Part shown: positions 32,905 to 45,639 of the stretch, piece by piece | Layout of the letters: every line of letters begins with the position of its first letter | Position numbering within the stretch: the first letter of the stretch is position 1 | Assembly: GCA_037893245.1 (NCBI GenBank) | Contig: JBAIAA010000238.1 | Location: 124,001 to 188,000, forward strand | Reading direction: 5' to 3' | DNA: 64,000 nucleotides | Origin: Crossaster papposus | Lineage: Eukaryota > Echinodermata > Asteroidea > Velatida > Solasteridae | Notes under the pieces: generated by a model | The model's database searches: none | Seen by the model: only the letters and a program-made list of their open reading frames with translations | Told to the model about the DNA's origin: nothing | Program-made: the position numbers and the translations under genes

Positions 32905-34300
32905 TTTGTTTTAGTCTTGAGATCCATTTCTTTGATCATTGTTTTGTTCTTTCAATAGTTCCAATAGGATTTGCAGATTCTCCTCATCAAGATTTTGTTC
33001 CTCTTGGTTGGATTGTGGAGATGCTTTAGTCCTAGATCGAACAAGTTCTCCTTTTATGTTTTTGTGCCGTTTGTATGCCAGGATGGGTTGGGTATCAAAT
33101 ATCCTATTCAGATATTCATTTTCGCTAATCAAGGGCCAGTGTTTGAGGATAGCCCGTTTGAGGGCTGGGTGCGCGACATCTGGGTAGTATGGTAGGACGA
33201 ACACCAGTGGGATATTGTTTTTGTTTTTTCATGCTTAGGGTCCGCGGGAGTCTTGCCCCTTTGAGAAAGGAGGGCTAGGTCTTCGTTTGTGTATCCGCGC
33301 TTTTGAAGTTTGTCTTTGAAGAATTCAACCCTCTCCTCAAAGTCTTTTAAATGGGTACATATACGTTTGTATCTGGTCACTTCGCCCTTGATTAATCCGC
33401 CAAATACCGACTTAGGGTGTGCTGAATCTCGAGCTAGGTACTGAAATGTATCAGTTTTTTGGTAGCGACTCGAGTATCCAATATCCCTTCATGTATATGA
33501 ATCGTTCGCCTTTGTAGATAATAAGGTCGAGAAAAGTGACTTGGCGGTGCGAGATCTTAGACGTGAACTTCAGCATGGGATGAATTTTATAAAGTGATTG
33601 CACTAGGTCAGCAGCCTGCTTTTCATTTCCGGTAAAGATTATAAGAACATCGTCTCTATATCTCATGTAGCTCACAATTGAAGGATTGTGAGGAAGGAAT
33701 TTTGTCTTGTTTGTATTTGAATAGGGTTATGTCACAAATCTCCGGACTGCATTCGCTGCCCATGGCCACGCCAATTTTTTGTCTGAAAAACTTGCCATTG
33801 AATTCAAACGTGTTTCGACGCGTAATGAGTTCAAGGAGACTTCGCGCGTGGTCTGTCGTGGGCTTGGGTATTGCGTATATAGTCTGTCGTCGGCCATTGA
33901 AAGTGCGTCACAAACTGATTCAATTGCCTCATCTTATGGGCAGTTAGTGTACATGGATACTATATCCAGTGTTATCAATAAGTTATCTTGCTCCAATGTC
34001 AGGTTATTTAGTTTTTCAAGCACATGCCCGGAATCGCGTGTGTATCTGCTTTGCTGTTTGACAATTGGGAGCAAGAATCAGTCTATGTATTTGGATATGG
34101 ATTGAGTCGGTCCTCCGCAACCACTAATGATTGGATTCCCCACGAACCGTGTTCCTTCTGGTACTTTTTTGTGAACTTTCGGTAGGAGGTAAAGGCAAGA
34201 TGTTTTAATGTCGTGTCGTGGATTTCGAGCTCAAACTTTTTCTCTTTTTTTGGAATAGTGTCGTAATCAAAAAGAATGAAATAATAAAGCAATCTCTAAA
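32905..34300 (-). mobile_element. Penelope-like retroelement remains (reverse transcriptase)
   Basis: The minus strand shows FNGKFFRQKIGVAMGSECSP, YMRYRDDVLIIF, HRQVTFLDLIIYKGERF and a C-terminal AYKRHKNIKGELVRSRT, in the order seen in Penelope-like RTs (and not in LINE or LTR RTs). It is broken in several places. A GIY-YIG endonuclease is not visible. Similar words aaaccggtgtatgcagg (31848) and aaccggtgtgtgcaggcc (34339) flank it and may be end repeats. Confidence 0.65.
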
Positions 34301-34587
34301 AAAATAAAAATTATATAATAATTTGTTTTTAAGAGTAGTTGTAGAAACCGGTGTGTGCAGGCCGATATTAAGAGATATCCTTTGAAGAAGGATAAGAAGG
34401 GGGTTTGTGCACGTGTCGGTTGCACCACAATTAACCCCGTATTTTTTTTAGCTTTGTATTTAATGGGGAGGTTCTGCTGAAAAGGGCGCCTTATTGGGAT
34501 TCCTGATTAAACGTGTGCAACAAGAGTGCCTTCTTTTTAAGAAATGTTTTGTTTTTTATTTTTACCAAAAAAAAGGATTGTGTTTAG

Positions 34588-35709
34588 TGTGGAGGGGGGT
34601 TTTATTATGGAGGCTACAGAATGACTGAAACCTCTAAATCAGTGGGTTCAGATTGACTCTTTTATTCGGTACTGTAATTGGAAGTCGGAAGGCAACCGAC
34701 CAGTGACGGAGGCGGGAGAATGGCATCAAATTGGACAGTAAACAATTAACAAGTAGGAAGGAAAGAGAAAATAAATGAAATCATTAGTACAATAAATACA
34801 TGTAGTGTGTGTTCACCAAAATCTATCCAATAAAGTGAATACTTCGGCTGAAATAATGCAACTCTTTCACAAAAGAATTAATTAGTACAAATACTTCCAA
34901 CGTTTTGTTTTGAATCATACACCTGTATCTGTAAGACCTGTATTAAACAATAATCCAGCAGTACAGTGGGTTTTTACCAATCAAAACAGCATATGGGATT
35001 GATCATCTTGTCTTAAAATCCTTAAGAATTATCAGATTTATATTAAAGCTTATTCTAAAAGTCATTAGCTTAACAGACAACTTGCACCAAATAATAAACC
35101 TTGGCAAGTTAATTAACACACTATGCCAATGCCAATATTTGACTAGTCTACCAATGACATAGAGGGCGCTGTTGTAGCATAAACTATAGACTATGGATTA
35201 CCATTAATTTGTCAAAATATGCCCACGTTACTCAGTCAACTTAGACTTAATACCGATGCCTGCACTGTAAAATACCTATTTCACAGATCGCATTAACTTA
35301 CAGGGATCAATTCTCCACATACAATAAAGCTCAGACTCGTGTTCATAAATGCACATGTACATGTACTAGCAAAACGGCATGGTCCTTGGACGGCGCCATG
35401 ACAGTGTCAACAACTTTACAACTTCAACTGAACTGTAATTGCTGAAAAATACATATAATCCTGAGCTTTAATGGGCTAATGAATAAATCTAAATGATACT
35501 TGTTATACCAGGTTTATTGTCCTTTAGTTTATATATTTGAATCAAACTTGCAAAAAGAAGGAAATTTACCTGTAATTGGAAGTCGGAAGGCAACCGACCA
35601 GTGACGGAGGCGGGAGAATGGCATAACCAGACTCCGCCGCATGGTGGCGCCCTCCCAACTCACCGTTCTACTGTTACTGCATCAAAGACGACACATCGCT
35701 GCCTCCACA
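34588..35709 (-). repeat. 3' LTR
   Basis: A 1122-bp LTR nearly identical to the one starting at 45640. A ~45-bp word beginning taattggaagtcggaagg is repeated near both LTR ends (34674 and 35573). Confidence 0.95.
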
Positions 35710-36106
35710 TCTTCTCCCACACAAAATTGTCGTCGCCCCGACGACAAGTCAATGTCTAATCGCTAAACTTTAAAACACTTGAAACTTTTGTCAAACAAGT
35801 AAACGGGTAAATACAACACCTTTAAGAATAACAGGCAACTACTTTAAACTCCTCACTAAAAAACTCCTACTTTAAACTTCTCAACTTAACTGTTCTGGCA
35901 AGAAAGTAGATACATATGCATACAACATTTCTATAACAATTTTGCAAGATTAAGCAAGGATGAAATGCCCATGGGTCCTTTGAGCTTTCTCACTTTAACT
36001 GTTCTTATTCCAATGATAAGTACGACAAAATCTTGTCACACAGTCCAATACAGTTCTGTTTCTGCTTGTGATCGGTGATTGGAGCAGCAATAATTCATAC
36101 TGATAA

Positions 36107-36337
36107 TTAGTCTGTATCTGAGCTACTCAAGTCCATCTCAGCAGTGGCTGCCATCATATTCTTGACTTGAGTTAATAAGCGCACAACATTAGAAAACTGG
36201 TACCTGCTTGGGGGTTTTCCTTTCGTCGTGCGATTGGAGCGTCTGGCTTTCCTGGACACTCCTGTGGCTGCCGTAGCCTCGGTGGTTGTCTCAGCACTCT
36301 CAGTTGTATCAGTTGGTGACATCTGTGCTTCTTCCAC
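36107..36337 (-). CDS. Small ORF near the 3' LTR, possible polyprotein-tail-like piece
   Basis: 76 codons, Thr/Ala-rich and then basic, with RRSNRTTKGKPPSRY, a motif often found at the C-terminal end of retroelement Pol proteins. It may be element-derived; function unknown. Confidence 0.4.
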   Translation of the reverse strand: MEEAQMSPTDTTESAETTTEATAATGVSRKARRSNRTTKGKPPSRYQFSNVVRLLTQVKNMMAATAEMDLSSSDTD

Positions 36338-36340
36338 AGA

Positions 36341-38385
36341 TGAGATGTCATGGGCAGTTCTCAGGATAATGTTCTAGCGCGTTGGAAATAGTGTGACGTC
36401 ATCAGCCGCAAACGTCTTTAAAAAGTGGTGTCAGATTTCACGCGTTAATTATGTTCACGCGCTGTCGGCGCTAATAAGAAAATGCCCTCTTTATATGTAT
36501 ATTCTTGATGATTTAGAGTATAATTTGTTTTAGCCAGGAGCTTGTGTGATTTCTTACATTTTTTTTGGTTTGCGGGTGGGTGATTTTATTATAACGGGAA
36601 AGCATTGAGAATTTTTAAATTAGTGCAAATATTAAACAGTGAAAATGAAACCTTTTGCGTTACCGGGCGCGATTTTTTTTAATGTAGGCGGCAAAAGGGA
36701 AGTTTGTTTAACATATTGGCCGAATTTCATGTCAATCCGGATGTGCTCTTAGTTTTTATGGCGCCCATCAAATTAATAAATTCGGCAGTATCCGACGCCT
36801 GTCAACTGTTTAGTCTTGATTCCAAACGCTCTAATTTAATCGACGATAGACTCGCATTAATGCGCCCTCATGCGTCCTCCGCTTTCAACTATCTAGCGCG
36901 GCAATTTATTTTGTCAGCGCCGCCGCGTCGAACCCTGACGGCGGGGTTATTGTGGTTTGGTTTTTCCTTATGATTTTGTTTTGGTAACTCAAACATCGGA
37001 CACTCAAATAAAGTGAGGTTGAAGAAAAGTTTTGTTGGACAATGGCTTCGATTGTTCTCTGTTCTCTTATTTAGTTTTAATTAATTCAACTCTGACTAGG
37101 TGGGTTTCTGTATAGTACGACTAAATTACATATACTGATTGGCAAGCTTCATATACAAATTAAAAAATAAATACATATAAAATAGCCACCAATGACTTTG
37201 ACAATCTTCTAAAATTATGATGTACACAGAAAATGCCTTCACAAGGCTTTGTCTATCACCCAGGCCAATAATAATATGCAGTCAAAAAGTACGTAAATAA
37301 TGCACGCTTCTTTAGGTTGCAGGCAATAAATACCATGCCAATCGACTGCGTCGCCCGTTTTAATCGCTGCCAATTAAACGGGTATCATTCTTGCAGATAG
37401 CGCAATATGGATATGTACGTATATTGGAACAGCACGAAAATTAAGTGCGTCTTTACATGGTGAGTCAAAACAATATTTAAACCATATTTATGTCGTGTTA
37501 TTTACCCAATAATAGGTACGTTTTTTTACGTCAAAATACATTGCTTCTAACAGCATTCCAATTTGTATTTATTATTTTGTACATACCAGATTTGTTGTGT
37601 AATACACTCACAATGTTACCATTTTAAATATATTACCTGCACGTTTGTAACTTGTCGTTTGGACATGTGTTAAATTCGAAGGTGCCGTGAATATTTCTTG
37701 TTGCGAAAGACTTCCGACTTCGCTTCATAAAAATAAGGTTGGGAGCTACACTACTGCCCCAAATCGTAATAATTATATTAGTAATATTTATAGAAAGATT
37801 ATTCATTCATTAGTATAGGCCTAGGTTGGCCACAGGCTGGTCCGTATTTTTGTGGGTCACACTGTATACAATATTTTTTTTCTTCAGGAGAGCAAGCCAC
37901 ATAGGCCTATTGATAAAGTACTTTTTATAATTTGATCCATTTCCGTTTACTCTCCCTGTATAGAGACTGAATTCAACCACATCACGCTCCGTCAAGAGGC
38001 TTGTGGAGTGGAGCACTTCTAAGAAAGAAAATAATTGACCACAAATTTGGCTCATGTTGTTGCTGGTCTTCACGATCATTCTACCATTCCACATGAAATC
38101 GTCGGAAACAGCTACAAGTGGTGAGCCACCGGGCCGGTCATAATATATAGGCCTAAGTGAAAGTCCTTCTGTCTCGACTCGTTCTTAACCGGCATTAGAC
38201 GGAACGGTGCCGACTGGTGGTGATAACAACCTTCGTCCATCAAACCATGGAGGACGGTTGCGAACAGACTGTGATGACAAGTGTGCTCAATAACGTGCTT
38301 CTGTTGCAAGGTTAACCACAACGGTTAAAGCGCTGAAAGAACTAACAAGTGAAACAAAATAAACTCAAAACAGCGTTAAACCTGT
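36341..38385. other. Non-coding part of the LTR element
   Basis: No env-like product is recognisable. An 89-codon + strand ORF (36704-36973), antisense to the element and richer in GC than its surroundings, has no motif I know. Confidence 0.5.
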
Positions 38386-38388
38386 AGG

Positions 38389-38561
38389 CTCTCTTCGTCA
38401 GTTTCACACCAAGTTCGTATGATGAGTGCGTGTATACATGCCCACGCGCGGACACCGCGCACCGCGCGCATTGATATTATTATTAAGCCTGCACGCAGCA
38501 TCGCGCATACAACGCACGTCGTTATACGAACTCGAGTCGGTATGAAACTGATGAAGAGAGC
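38389..38561. repeat. Foldback inside the LTR element
   Basis: gctctcttcgtcagtttcac and the inverse of gaaactgatgaagagagc form ~45-bp imperfect arms with gttcgtat-type words continuing the pairing. Probably a MITE inserted into the retrotransposon. Confidence 0.75.
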
Positions 38562-39843
38562 GCAACGTTACTAAAACAAATTGTACTGTGTATAAATGAG
38601 CCTTGCTCTATATACCTTCACATAATTGTCTACGTACTATATCACAGACCAAGGAATAAGCAATGTCCCTTCAAGATTCCCGCTTTTCATAATCATCAAA
38701 GAAATACCCATAGGACTATTTTCACCGTAAACTGGCTCAAGACACGTTGCGGCGGATTAGATAAGCCTAAACTGGTTAGCACTGTCTCGAACTCACAGCA
38801 TTTGTTGGCAACGATTGGTGTGTACGTAATAATAATTTGAAACTACTAAAAGTAATGTATTAATATATTTTGGTTAATTATATCTTCATGTAAATTTCGT
38901 TTAAAAAAAAATGTCTTTAACGACACGATATTCGTTAAATCACCATGTGATGGGCAAGTACATAAAATTGACATGGCGTGCATCGGAATTGCTTACATAC
39001 AAACACTATATAAGCTATGTTGTGACATGGTACAAACATTTGTTACAATATTTTGTTAATGGAGACATTTAACTTCATCGCGGATGAAATGCAAGGATGA
39101 AAATAGCTAAATTCTGAGCTGTAAATGAGAACGGAAAAAAGAACAAACTCCAAGAATAAATATTAAAATTATAACAAAGAAGTATGAATAAAATAATGAA
39201 GTGATTAACGATTATACGTGAATAAAAACAGTTTACAAATAAAATGAAAAGAAAATACTAGATCTGTGATTAACAACATAAAACACATTGACCTTCGTAA
39301 AGAAGAGATTTAACCAATTACACGGGAAAATGTCATTAACAACTGGTGTTAAAACGGAAAGAGCAACAATAACATTTAAACAGCAATAAACCGTACACAG
39401 AGTAAAAACTACAGCTTACAGGGGATAATAATAATAAGTTGCTAGTCAAGCGCCGAATTCGAACGTATGCTTTCTGGAGTTTGCTTTGTCACACGAGGGC
39501 GTTCTTCTGCCAAGGGCGGAGCTAGCTATATGTACGTTCGGTCATGGTTTTCAAACGTTTGAATTCTAGACTAAACAACACAAAAGATTTATCTTGACAA
39601 TAGGAAAGAGGATTTGTGCGGCAAAACCCGCACTGCGCGTAATTTCACATTATTGTGTTCTTCTCTTATATTCAATTACACTATCGGCGCGGTTAGAAAA
39701 CGGCCGCGTTTAAACAAGCGTATCTCCCCAACCGGTTGTTAAATTTTGGAAATCGAAGTAGTTTTGGAATCTGTGTTTTAAAATCGATACGCTCTACTTA
39801 TTTTTTTACCAGTAATAATATTCTGATTACTTTTTAAAAGTCC
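38562..39843. other. AT-rich non-coding part of the LTR element
   Basis: No recognisable coding or repeat structure. Confidence 0.55.
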
Positions 39844-42800
39844 CTAAATGTTCTCACCTGGAGCACAGAGGATCCGATCTGCTGCGAGGGGCTCATCTGA
39901 AGAAGAGAGGGCTGGAACTGCTACAAGGGGCTCGTCTGAAGGAGAAAGGGCTGGAACTGCTACAAGGGGCTCATCTGAAGAAGAGAGGACTGGAACTGCT
40001 ACAAGGGGCTCGTCTGAAGGAGAGAGGGCTGGAACTGCTACAAGGGGCTCGTCTAAAGGAGAGAGGGCTGGAACTGCTACAAGGGGCTCGTCTGAAGGAG
40101 AGAGGGCTGGAACTGCTACAAGGGGCTCGTCTGAAGGAGAAAGGACTGGAACTGCTACAAGGGGCTCGTCTGAAGGAGAAAGGGCTGGGACTGCTGCGAG
40201 GGGCTCATCCTCCATCCTTTCCTGTGTAACGATCGCGCAAGGGGGCTCGACTGCAACGCACTTCTTACCAGCAAGGTTACTCTTCACACCAGTGTCCTCG
40301 CTATCACTTGGCATGGCAAACTCTGGGTTATGGGTTGCAGGGGCTGGTACGGGGTCGTAGGAGTGTGGCTGTTCTTTGGGAAGGGTTAGTGTCACTCCCC
40401 AGTTGTCATCACTTGTTGATGACGAGGTTACACCGTCAGTAGTATTCTCGTCTTCCGTGCTTGGGATGGTTTGGAGTCTGGCGTCCCAAGGGCAATGTTT
40501 CAGCTCACAGCGGTGTAGCACCTTTTGTCGACCAGTAGAGTTTCGCACCACATAAACTGGTTGCCCTTTAAAAGGCTGGTTTACGACCATGTATGGGTCG
40601 GTTTCCCAATAGTCCTGAATCTTTTCCCTTCCTCTGTGAGATCGGTCTCGAACCAATACAAATTCTCCTGTGCAAAGGGGCCTCTCGAACACATCTTTCT
40701 CAAATGCAGAATTTCTTAATTCTACTTTCTTGTCTAAGTTGGTTATAGCAAGGGCCCGTGCCTTATCAAGATTCTCACAATGCTTCTTAGCGAAGGAGCC
40801 TGCACTGACGCCACTGAGTTGAGAACGATCCACTCCAAGAACAAGATGCTGGGGTAAGCGAGCATTCCTTCCAAACATAAGGTAGAAGGGTTCGTAACCT
40901 GTTGTAGAATGTTTTGTGTTATTGTAGACTGTCACTAAATGAGGAATAGAGTCGGTCCATCTCGACTTCTTATGGGTTGGCAGGGCAACAAGCAGGTTAT
41001 GGAGTGTCCTGTTGAAGCGTTCACATTGTCCGTTGCCCTGGGGTGATATGGTGTGGTATGGGACTGTCCAATGCCATACAATGTGCAAAGTTCCTGCACT
41101 ACTTGAGCGAGAAAACACTTTCCGTTGTCAGAGTGCAGACGCAAAGGGGCACCAAATGGTATGATGAGATGTTTAACTAGCATTTTGGCGACAGTCTGTG
41201 CGCGTTGATCTTTTGTAGGGATTGCCCAAGTGTACATTGTGAAGATGTCTGTGAGTACAAGTACATTTTCGTACCCATCACTTGACTGCTCAAGTACAGT
41301 AAAATCCATAGCCACTACCTCGAGGGGAGCTGTGGCACGTAGAGTCCCCAGTGGGGGCCGAGTGGCACGAGTAGGGCATCTGCTTACACTGCATCTTTGA
41401 CACTGGTGACACCAAGTGTGGACGGAGACTTCCATTCTTTGCCAGTAGAAGAGGGGTTGTATCAGTTTCAGGGTTCTCTTTGCGCCAAAGTGTCCTGCAT
41501 TATCATGGAAAAGAGTGAGGACCTCTTCATGAAGTCTGGCGGGGACCACCAAACGTTCGCACATACCATCTCCTTGCAATGTAGAACGCCGGTACAAAGC
41601 ATCATTTTTGAAGAAGAGTTGGTTCATGTGTTTAAGAACTGAAACGACATCACCAGGTTCATTCCGTCTCTCTTGTCTTGATGGTCGTCTTTGTCTCTTT
41701 ACGTAGGGGATAACCCGTTGGAGGATGAAATCTTCATCTTGTAAATCTCTCAGCATCTTTGCAGAATAGCCAGGTAAACTTTGGCTGCCCTCATCGGTAG
41801 TTACTTGGATTTGGTGGGCCAACACTGGGGGAAATTCTGTGGTTACATCAACTGGACCACACAAGGCACGGATGGTGCAAGATGATAGCTCAGCATCTGG
41901 GGTAGACTGAGAAATGAGTGCTGCATCAGCCGGTCGTGTGTGTAGTCGCGAAAGAGCATCTGGTGCTTGATTCGTTCGTCCAGGACGGTATTCTAATTTG
42001 AAGTCAAACGCTGACAACTGCTGTACCCATCGCATCTCAGCAGCACTCAGGTTTGCAGTATCCAAGTATTTGAGGGGATTGTGATCAGTGAGAATGATGC
42101 ATTTGTTTCCAAACAAGTAATTCCGGAATGCCTGACACACGGCCCAGCGTACGCCTAACAACTCCAACTTGAATGCCGAGTAGTTTTTGTCATTTTTCTC
42201 TGCTGGTCGCAGTGATCGTGAAGCATAAGCTATCACTGATTTTGTGCCATCACGTTGTTGTTGTGAAAGCACGGCACCAAGCCCTTTACTGCTTGCGTCT
42301 GTTTCCACTGTAAATGGTAGCGAGAAGTCTGCAAACCTCAACACCGGGGCTTTAATCAACTTTGACTTCAGTGACTGTATCGCCAAATGTGCAGCCTCAT
42401 CAAGCTCTATTCTCCTCTGTCCGTCTCTGATCTTCCCTTTGCGTGATGTCCCCTTAAGATATTTGAGAAGTGGTGCAGTGATGCTGGAATATCGGTGAAT
42501 GAACTTGCGAAAGAATCCTGTGAAGCCAAGGAATGATCGCAGATCTGTGACAGTTGTTGGCACTGGCCACTCTTTTACTACTGCTATCTTCTCAGGATCT
42601 GGCTCCACCCCTTCCTTTGCCACAATCAGGTGTCCCAGATATTTCACTCGAGTTTTGAAGAAGTCACACTTTTGAAGTTTCAGCTTTAACCCGTGTTTTT
42701 GTAACCGCTGAAATACCATTTCAAGACGCTGTAGGTGTTCCTCATAACTAGTAGAATATACTATAATGTCATCAAGGTATATCAGAAGACTCTGCAAGGC

Positions 42801-43256
42801 TTCATCACCAAAACATCGCTGCATCAGCCTCTGGAACGTGGCTGGACTATTGCATAGGCCGAAAGGCATACGGGTGTACTCCCACAGCCCGAAAGGTGTT
42901 GTGAATGCTGTTTTTTCGATGTCAGTCTCTTCCATGGCAACTTGGTAGAATCCAGATGTCAGATCCATGGTGCTGAAATAGTTTGCATCCCCGAGGGCCT
43001 GAAGAGACTCATTGATACGTGGCAAGGGAAATGCGTTCTTTGTCGTCAAACTATTAAGCCTCCTATAATCCACACACAAGCGAATTGAGTGGTCATTTTT
43101 TCGCACCACAACAATTGGGGATGCCCATGGGCTTGAGCTCTCTCGAATGATCCCTTTGTCAAGCAGTTCATGGATGTGTGCCCTGACTTCTTGGTATTGT
43201 GATGGTGGGAGTGAACGGTATCGCTGACTAATGGGGGGAGGCATCACCTGTATCAA
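39844..43256 (-). CDS. pol region: reverse transcriptase, RNase H, integrase (fossil)
   Basis: In order: RT with MPFGLCNSPATFQRLM and YLDDIIVY; RNase H with DASSKGLGAVLSQ and TDHNPLKYL; integrase with an HHCC zinc finger (HDNAGHFG, then CHQCQRC), a catalytic core including MDFTVLEQ and GQCERFNRTL, and a GPY-like C-terminal part. The C-terminus is a 13-residue tandem repeat (see 39880-40210). RT type and gene order place it in Ty3/gypsy. Confidence 0.92.
39880..40210 (-). repeat. 39-bp tandem repeat encoding DEPLVAVPALSPS
   Basis: About eight to nine units at the pol C-terminus, acidic and proline-bearing. The 39-bp period keeps the frame. It looks like recent minisatellite growth within a disordered tail. 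Confidence 0.9.
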
Positions 43257-44298
43257 TGCGGTGTCTTATAGTGTCGGTGTGGCCTAAGTCACCATCGTTC
43301 TTCGAGAATACGCTCTCATACTTCTGGAGCAGTTTTGAAACTTCTTCATGTGAAAATTGATCTCCCAACTTCAGAGCATGCAGCAATGAGGGCGTAGCAT
43401 TCTTGTCGGATGTAGACACAGAAGCACAATTAACTGGGTTGTGCTTCATGTTGTTGTCGTGGGTTTCACCCTCTTGTGTAATGAGTTCTCCATTATATAG
43501 AGTCCCGATGCAGGTATGACCTGGTAGGAGAACATCTCGCTCTGTGTCGTTTGCTACGATGAAAGAGAACTTTCCCCCATGAACACTGACTAATGACCTA
43601 TTAAGTTGAATACCATTGGGGAGGTTAGATGCCTCACCAGATTCCAATACTGCGACATACGCTGTGTTATCTGGACCCGGGCTGGTTGAGGCTTGTAAAA
43701 TTATCATCTGTTTGGCAGGGATTAATACAGCCGGTCCTCGAAGGAGATATGCTCTGCTAATCTGTTCTTTGTTTGATGTAAATTCTTCACGTTTCTGCAC
43801 TGTCTGCATGGCCGTCTCCCACACTTTGTGATTGTTATGTGACTCAATCTTCTTTAGATGGGTCTGTCCCTGAGATGTCATCAATTTGCCCCAACATTCC
43901 TTTAGGACATTCATTCCGAGAATACCTGGTGCCATGGTTGATACCCGGGAGTCCGCAATGACAAGTACCACCCTGGATGGAATGGTGATGTCAAAAACTG
44001 AGATATCAGTTTCAAAGACACCGGTGTATGGTATGGAAGTGCCATTTGCTGATACCAGCTGAAAATACTCTGGTACGCTCGTCAGTTGTATACCCCGTGG
44101 CTTGAAGTGTGTGATAAAGTAGTTGTTGGTTATAGTGGTCACCATAGAACCAGTGTCCAAAAGACAAGGCACCTGTTGTTCACCAAATGATGCGTTGACA
44201 GTAAAACAGTCAGCAGTCGCCTTGGACATAAATTCTGTGGTATTACAGTTAACCGAGCCGTTACTTTTCCCCCTGGCTGTCTGGCTCGAAACAGACAA
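43228..44298 (-). CDS. Protease region of the LTR retrotransposon (fossil)
   Basis: Contains the aspartic protease core CLLDTGSMVTTI and, further on, a flap-like ILGMNVL segment, then a linker toward RT. It lies between gag and pol, as is usual in the family. Confidence 0.88.
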   Translation of the reverse strand: MSVSSQTARGKSNGSVNCNTTEFMSKATADCFTVNASFGEQQVPCLLDTGSMVTTITNNYFITHFKPRGIQLTSVPEYFQLVSANGTSIPYTGVFETDISVFDITIPSRVVLVIADSRVSTMAPGILGMNVLKECWGKLMTSQGQTHLKKIESHNNHKVWETAMQTVQKREEFTSNKEQISRAYLLRGPAVLIPAKQMIILQASTSPGPDNTAYVAVLESGEASNLPNGIQLNRSLVSVHGGKFSFIVANDTERDVLLPGHTCIGTLYNGELITQEGETHDNNMKHNPVNCASVSTSDKNATPSLLHALKLGDQFSHEEVSKLLQKYESVFSKNDGDLGHTDTIRHRIDTGDASPH

Positions 44299-44303
44299 GG
44301 GAG

Positions 44304-45518
44304 CTAGTTTCCCATCTCATTCTTACGACTCTGGGTGAATTGCTGGCCTGGGTATGACTGTTGGGGAGGTGTTGGGTATGTCGGGTGAACATTTCTGGGC
44401 TGGCGGCGAGGTGCCGGGCAATTGCGAGCAAAGTGCCCCAATTGGTCACAGTTATAACACCTGGGTGGGGATGGAGATTGGGGTCCGTTCTGCCAATGTT
44501 GGGGTCCATTCTGTCGATGTTGGGTTCCACTCATCAAGACCTCTTGTGCGAACTTGTTACTGGGATATGGGCTATTCTGATGACTGGTGATGGAATTTAG
44601 CTTCTCCATGACTTGCTTCATCTGGTCCTCCAAACGAGTGACTGGATTATCTTCTCGAATTTGTAGAGCAGATGCACTTCCACGGGGTGTCATCTGATGA
44701 TGAGCTTGTTCGCGTTCATCTCTCTTCACTGCCCAGTTCTTCAGCTCGCAGAATGTAATCTCGGAAGTGCGGTCAAGGAGGTCCCTGCATGAGTGACGCA
44801 GTCCCTCTGTCTCGATCCCATCCACAAATTGTTCCTTGATAATTGTGTCTGGGGTCTTGTACAGGCCCGGATCCTTTTTCTGCAATCGATGAAAGAGTCT
44901 CTCCAAGTCAATAGCATACTGGCGGATCGACTCACCTTGGCGTTGTCGGCGTTGCAAAAACTGGCGTTGTAACTCCCCACTCGTAAGTGGCTCTCCGTAT
45001 GAGGACTGAAGATACTCCAAACAATCCTGGGCGCTTTTCCCACCAGAGAGGAGGGACCTTACTTCGATCTTCGGGCCGCCACGCAGGTAATCTAGCAAAA
45101 ACTGCCCCTTCTGGTCGAGTGGCACGCTGTATCGCTGGAATGCGCTTGTTATTGACGATACAAATTCTTCCACTGTAACAGATTTTACAGAGGAATCATC
45201 CCTGCCTTCGAAAGTGTGAAGCTTCCGATCAGGTGCCATCACGACATGTGTGAGACTGGGGGCCGTTGAAGGAGATGTCTGTGGTTTTTGCTCTCTGACA
45301 ACAACAGAGTAAACATGGTCCCCCCAGCCGTCCTCGGGGGATAGAATCATGTTGTCCACCCTGTGTAGCACCACTTCCTCCCCGTCCTTATCGATGTAAG
45401 TGATGCCTATGGCACCCTCGAAGTAGTCCTCGAGTGCCTGTAGCGGGAGCTTTCCTTTCCGGAGAGGAAACCGAAGAGACTTTCCACCATCCTTGCTGAC
45501 TTTTACAGTAGTACTCAT
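44304..45518 (-). CDS. gag of the LTR retrotransposon (fossil)
   Basis: About 404 residues with a CCHC zinc knuckle (CYNCDQLGHFARNC) near the C-terminus, followed by a Pro/Gln-rich tail. The N-terminal region (LRKGKLPLQALEDYFEG) is of the kind seen in other metazoan Ty3/gypsy Gag proteins. It would form the virus-like particle and bind element RNA. Confidence 0.9.
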   Translation of the reverse strand: MSTTVKVSKDGGKSLRFPLRKGKLPLQALEDYFEGAIGITYIDKDGEEVVLHRVDNMILSPEDGWGDHVYSVVVREQKPQTSPSTAPSLTHVVMAPDRKLHTFEGRDDSSVKSVTVEEFVSSITSAFQRYSVPLDQKGQFLLDYLRGGPKIEVRSLLSGGKSAQDCLEYLQSSYGEPLTSGELQRQFLQRRQRQGESIRQYAIDLERLFHRLQKKDPGLYKTPDTIIKEQFVDGIETEGLRHSCRDLLDRTSEITFCELKNWAVKRDEREQAHHQMTPRGSASALQIREDNPVTRLEDQMKQVMEKLNSITSHQNSPYPSNKFAQEVLMSGTQHRQNGPQHWQNGPQSPSPPRCYNCDQLGHFARNCPAPRRQPRNVHPTYPTPPQQSYPGQQFTQSRKNEMGN

Positions 45519-45621
45519 TTCAACAGCTTATTTTCACAAGACCTGCAGCACACAGGACTAGACAAACTTTGATACCACTCAATGCTTACATCACTCTTGT
45601 TGTTTTGAAATTACAGCAGTC

Positions 45622-45639
45622 AATCCCACTTCTGACACA
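45622..45639 (-). other. Primer-binding site matching tRNA-Leu
   Basis: The + strand reads AATCCCACTTCTGACACA, matching the 3' end of a tRNA-Leu, directly next to the 5' LTR. Confidence 0.7.

Noticed and set aside
39848-40360. 170-residue + strand ORF (SSEGERAGTATRG repeats)
   Set aside because: It is antisense to the tandem repeat at the pol C-terminus of the LTR element.
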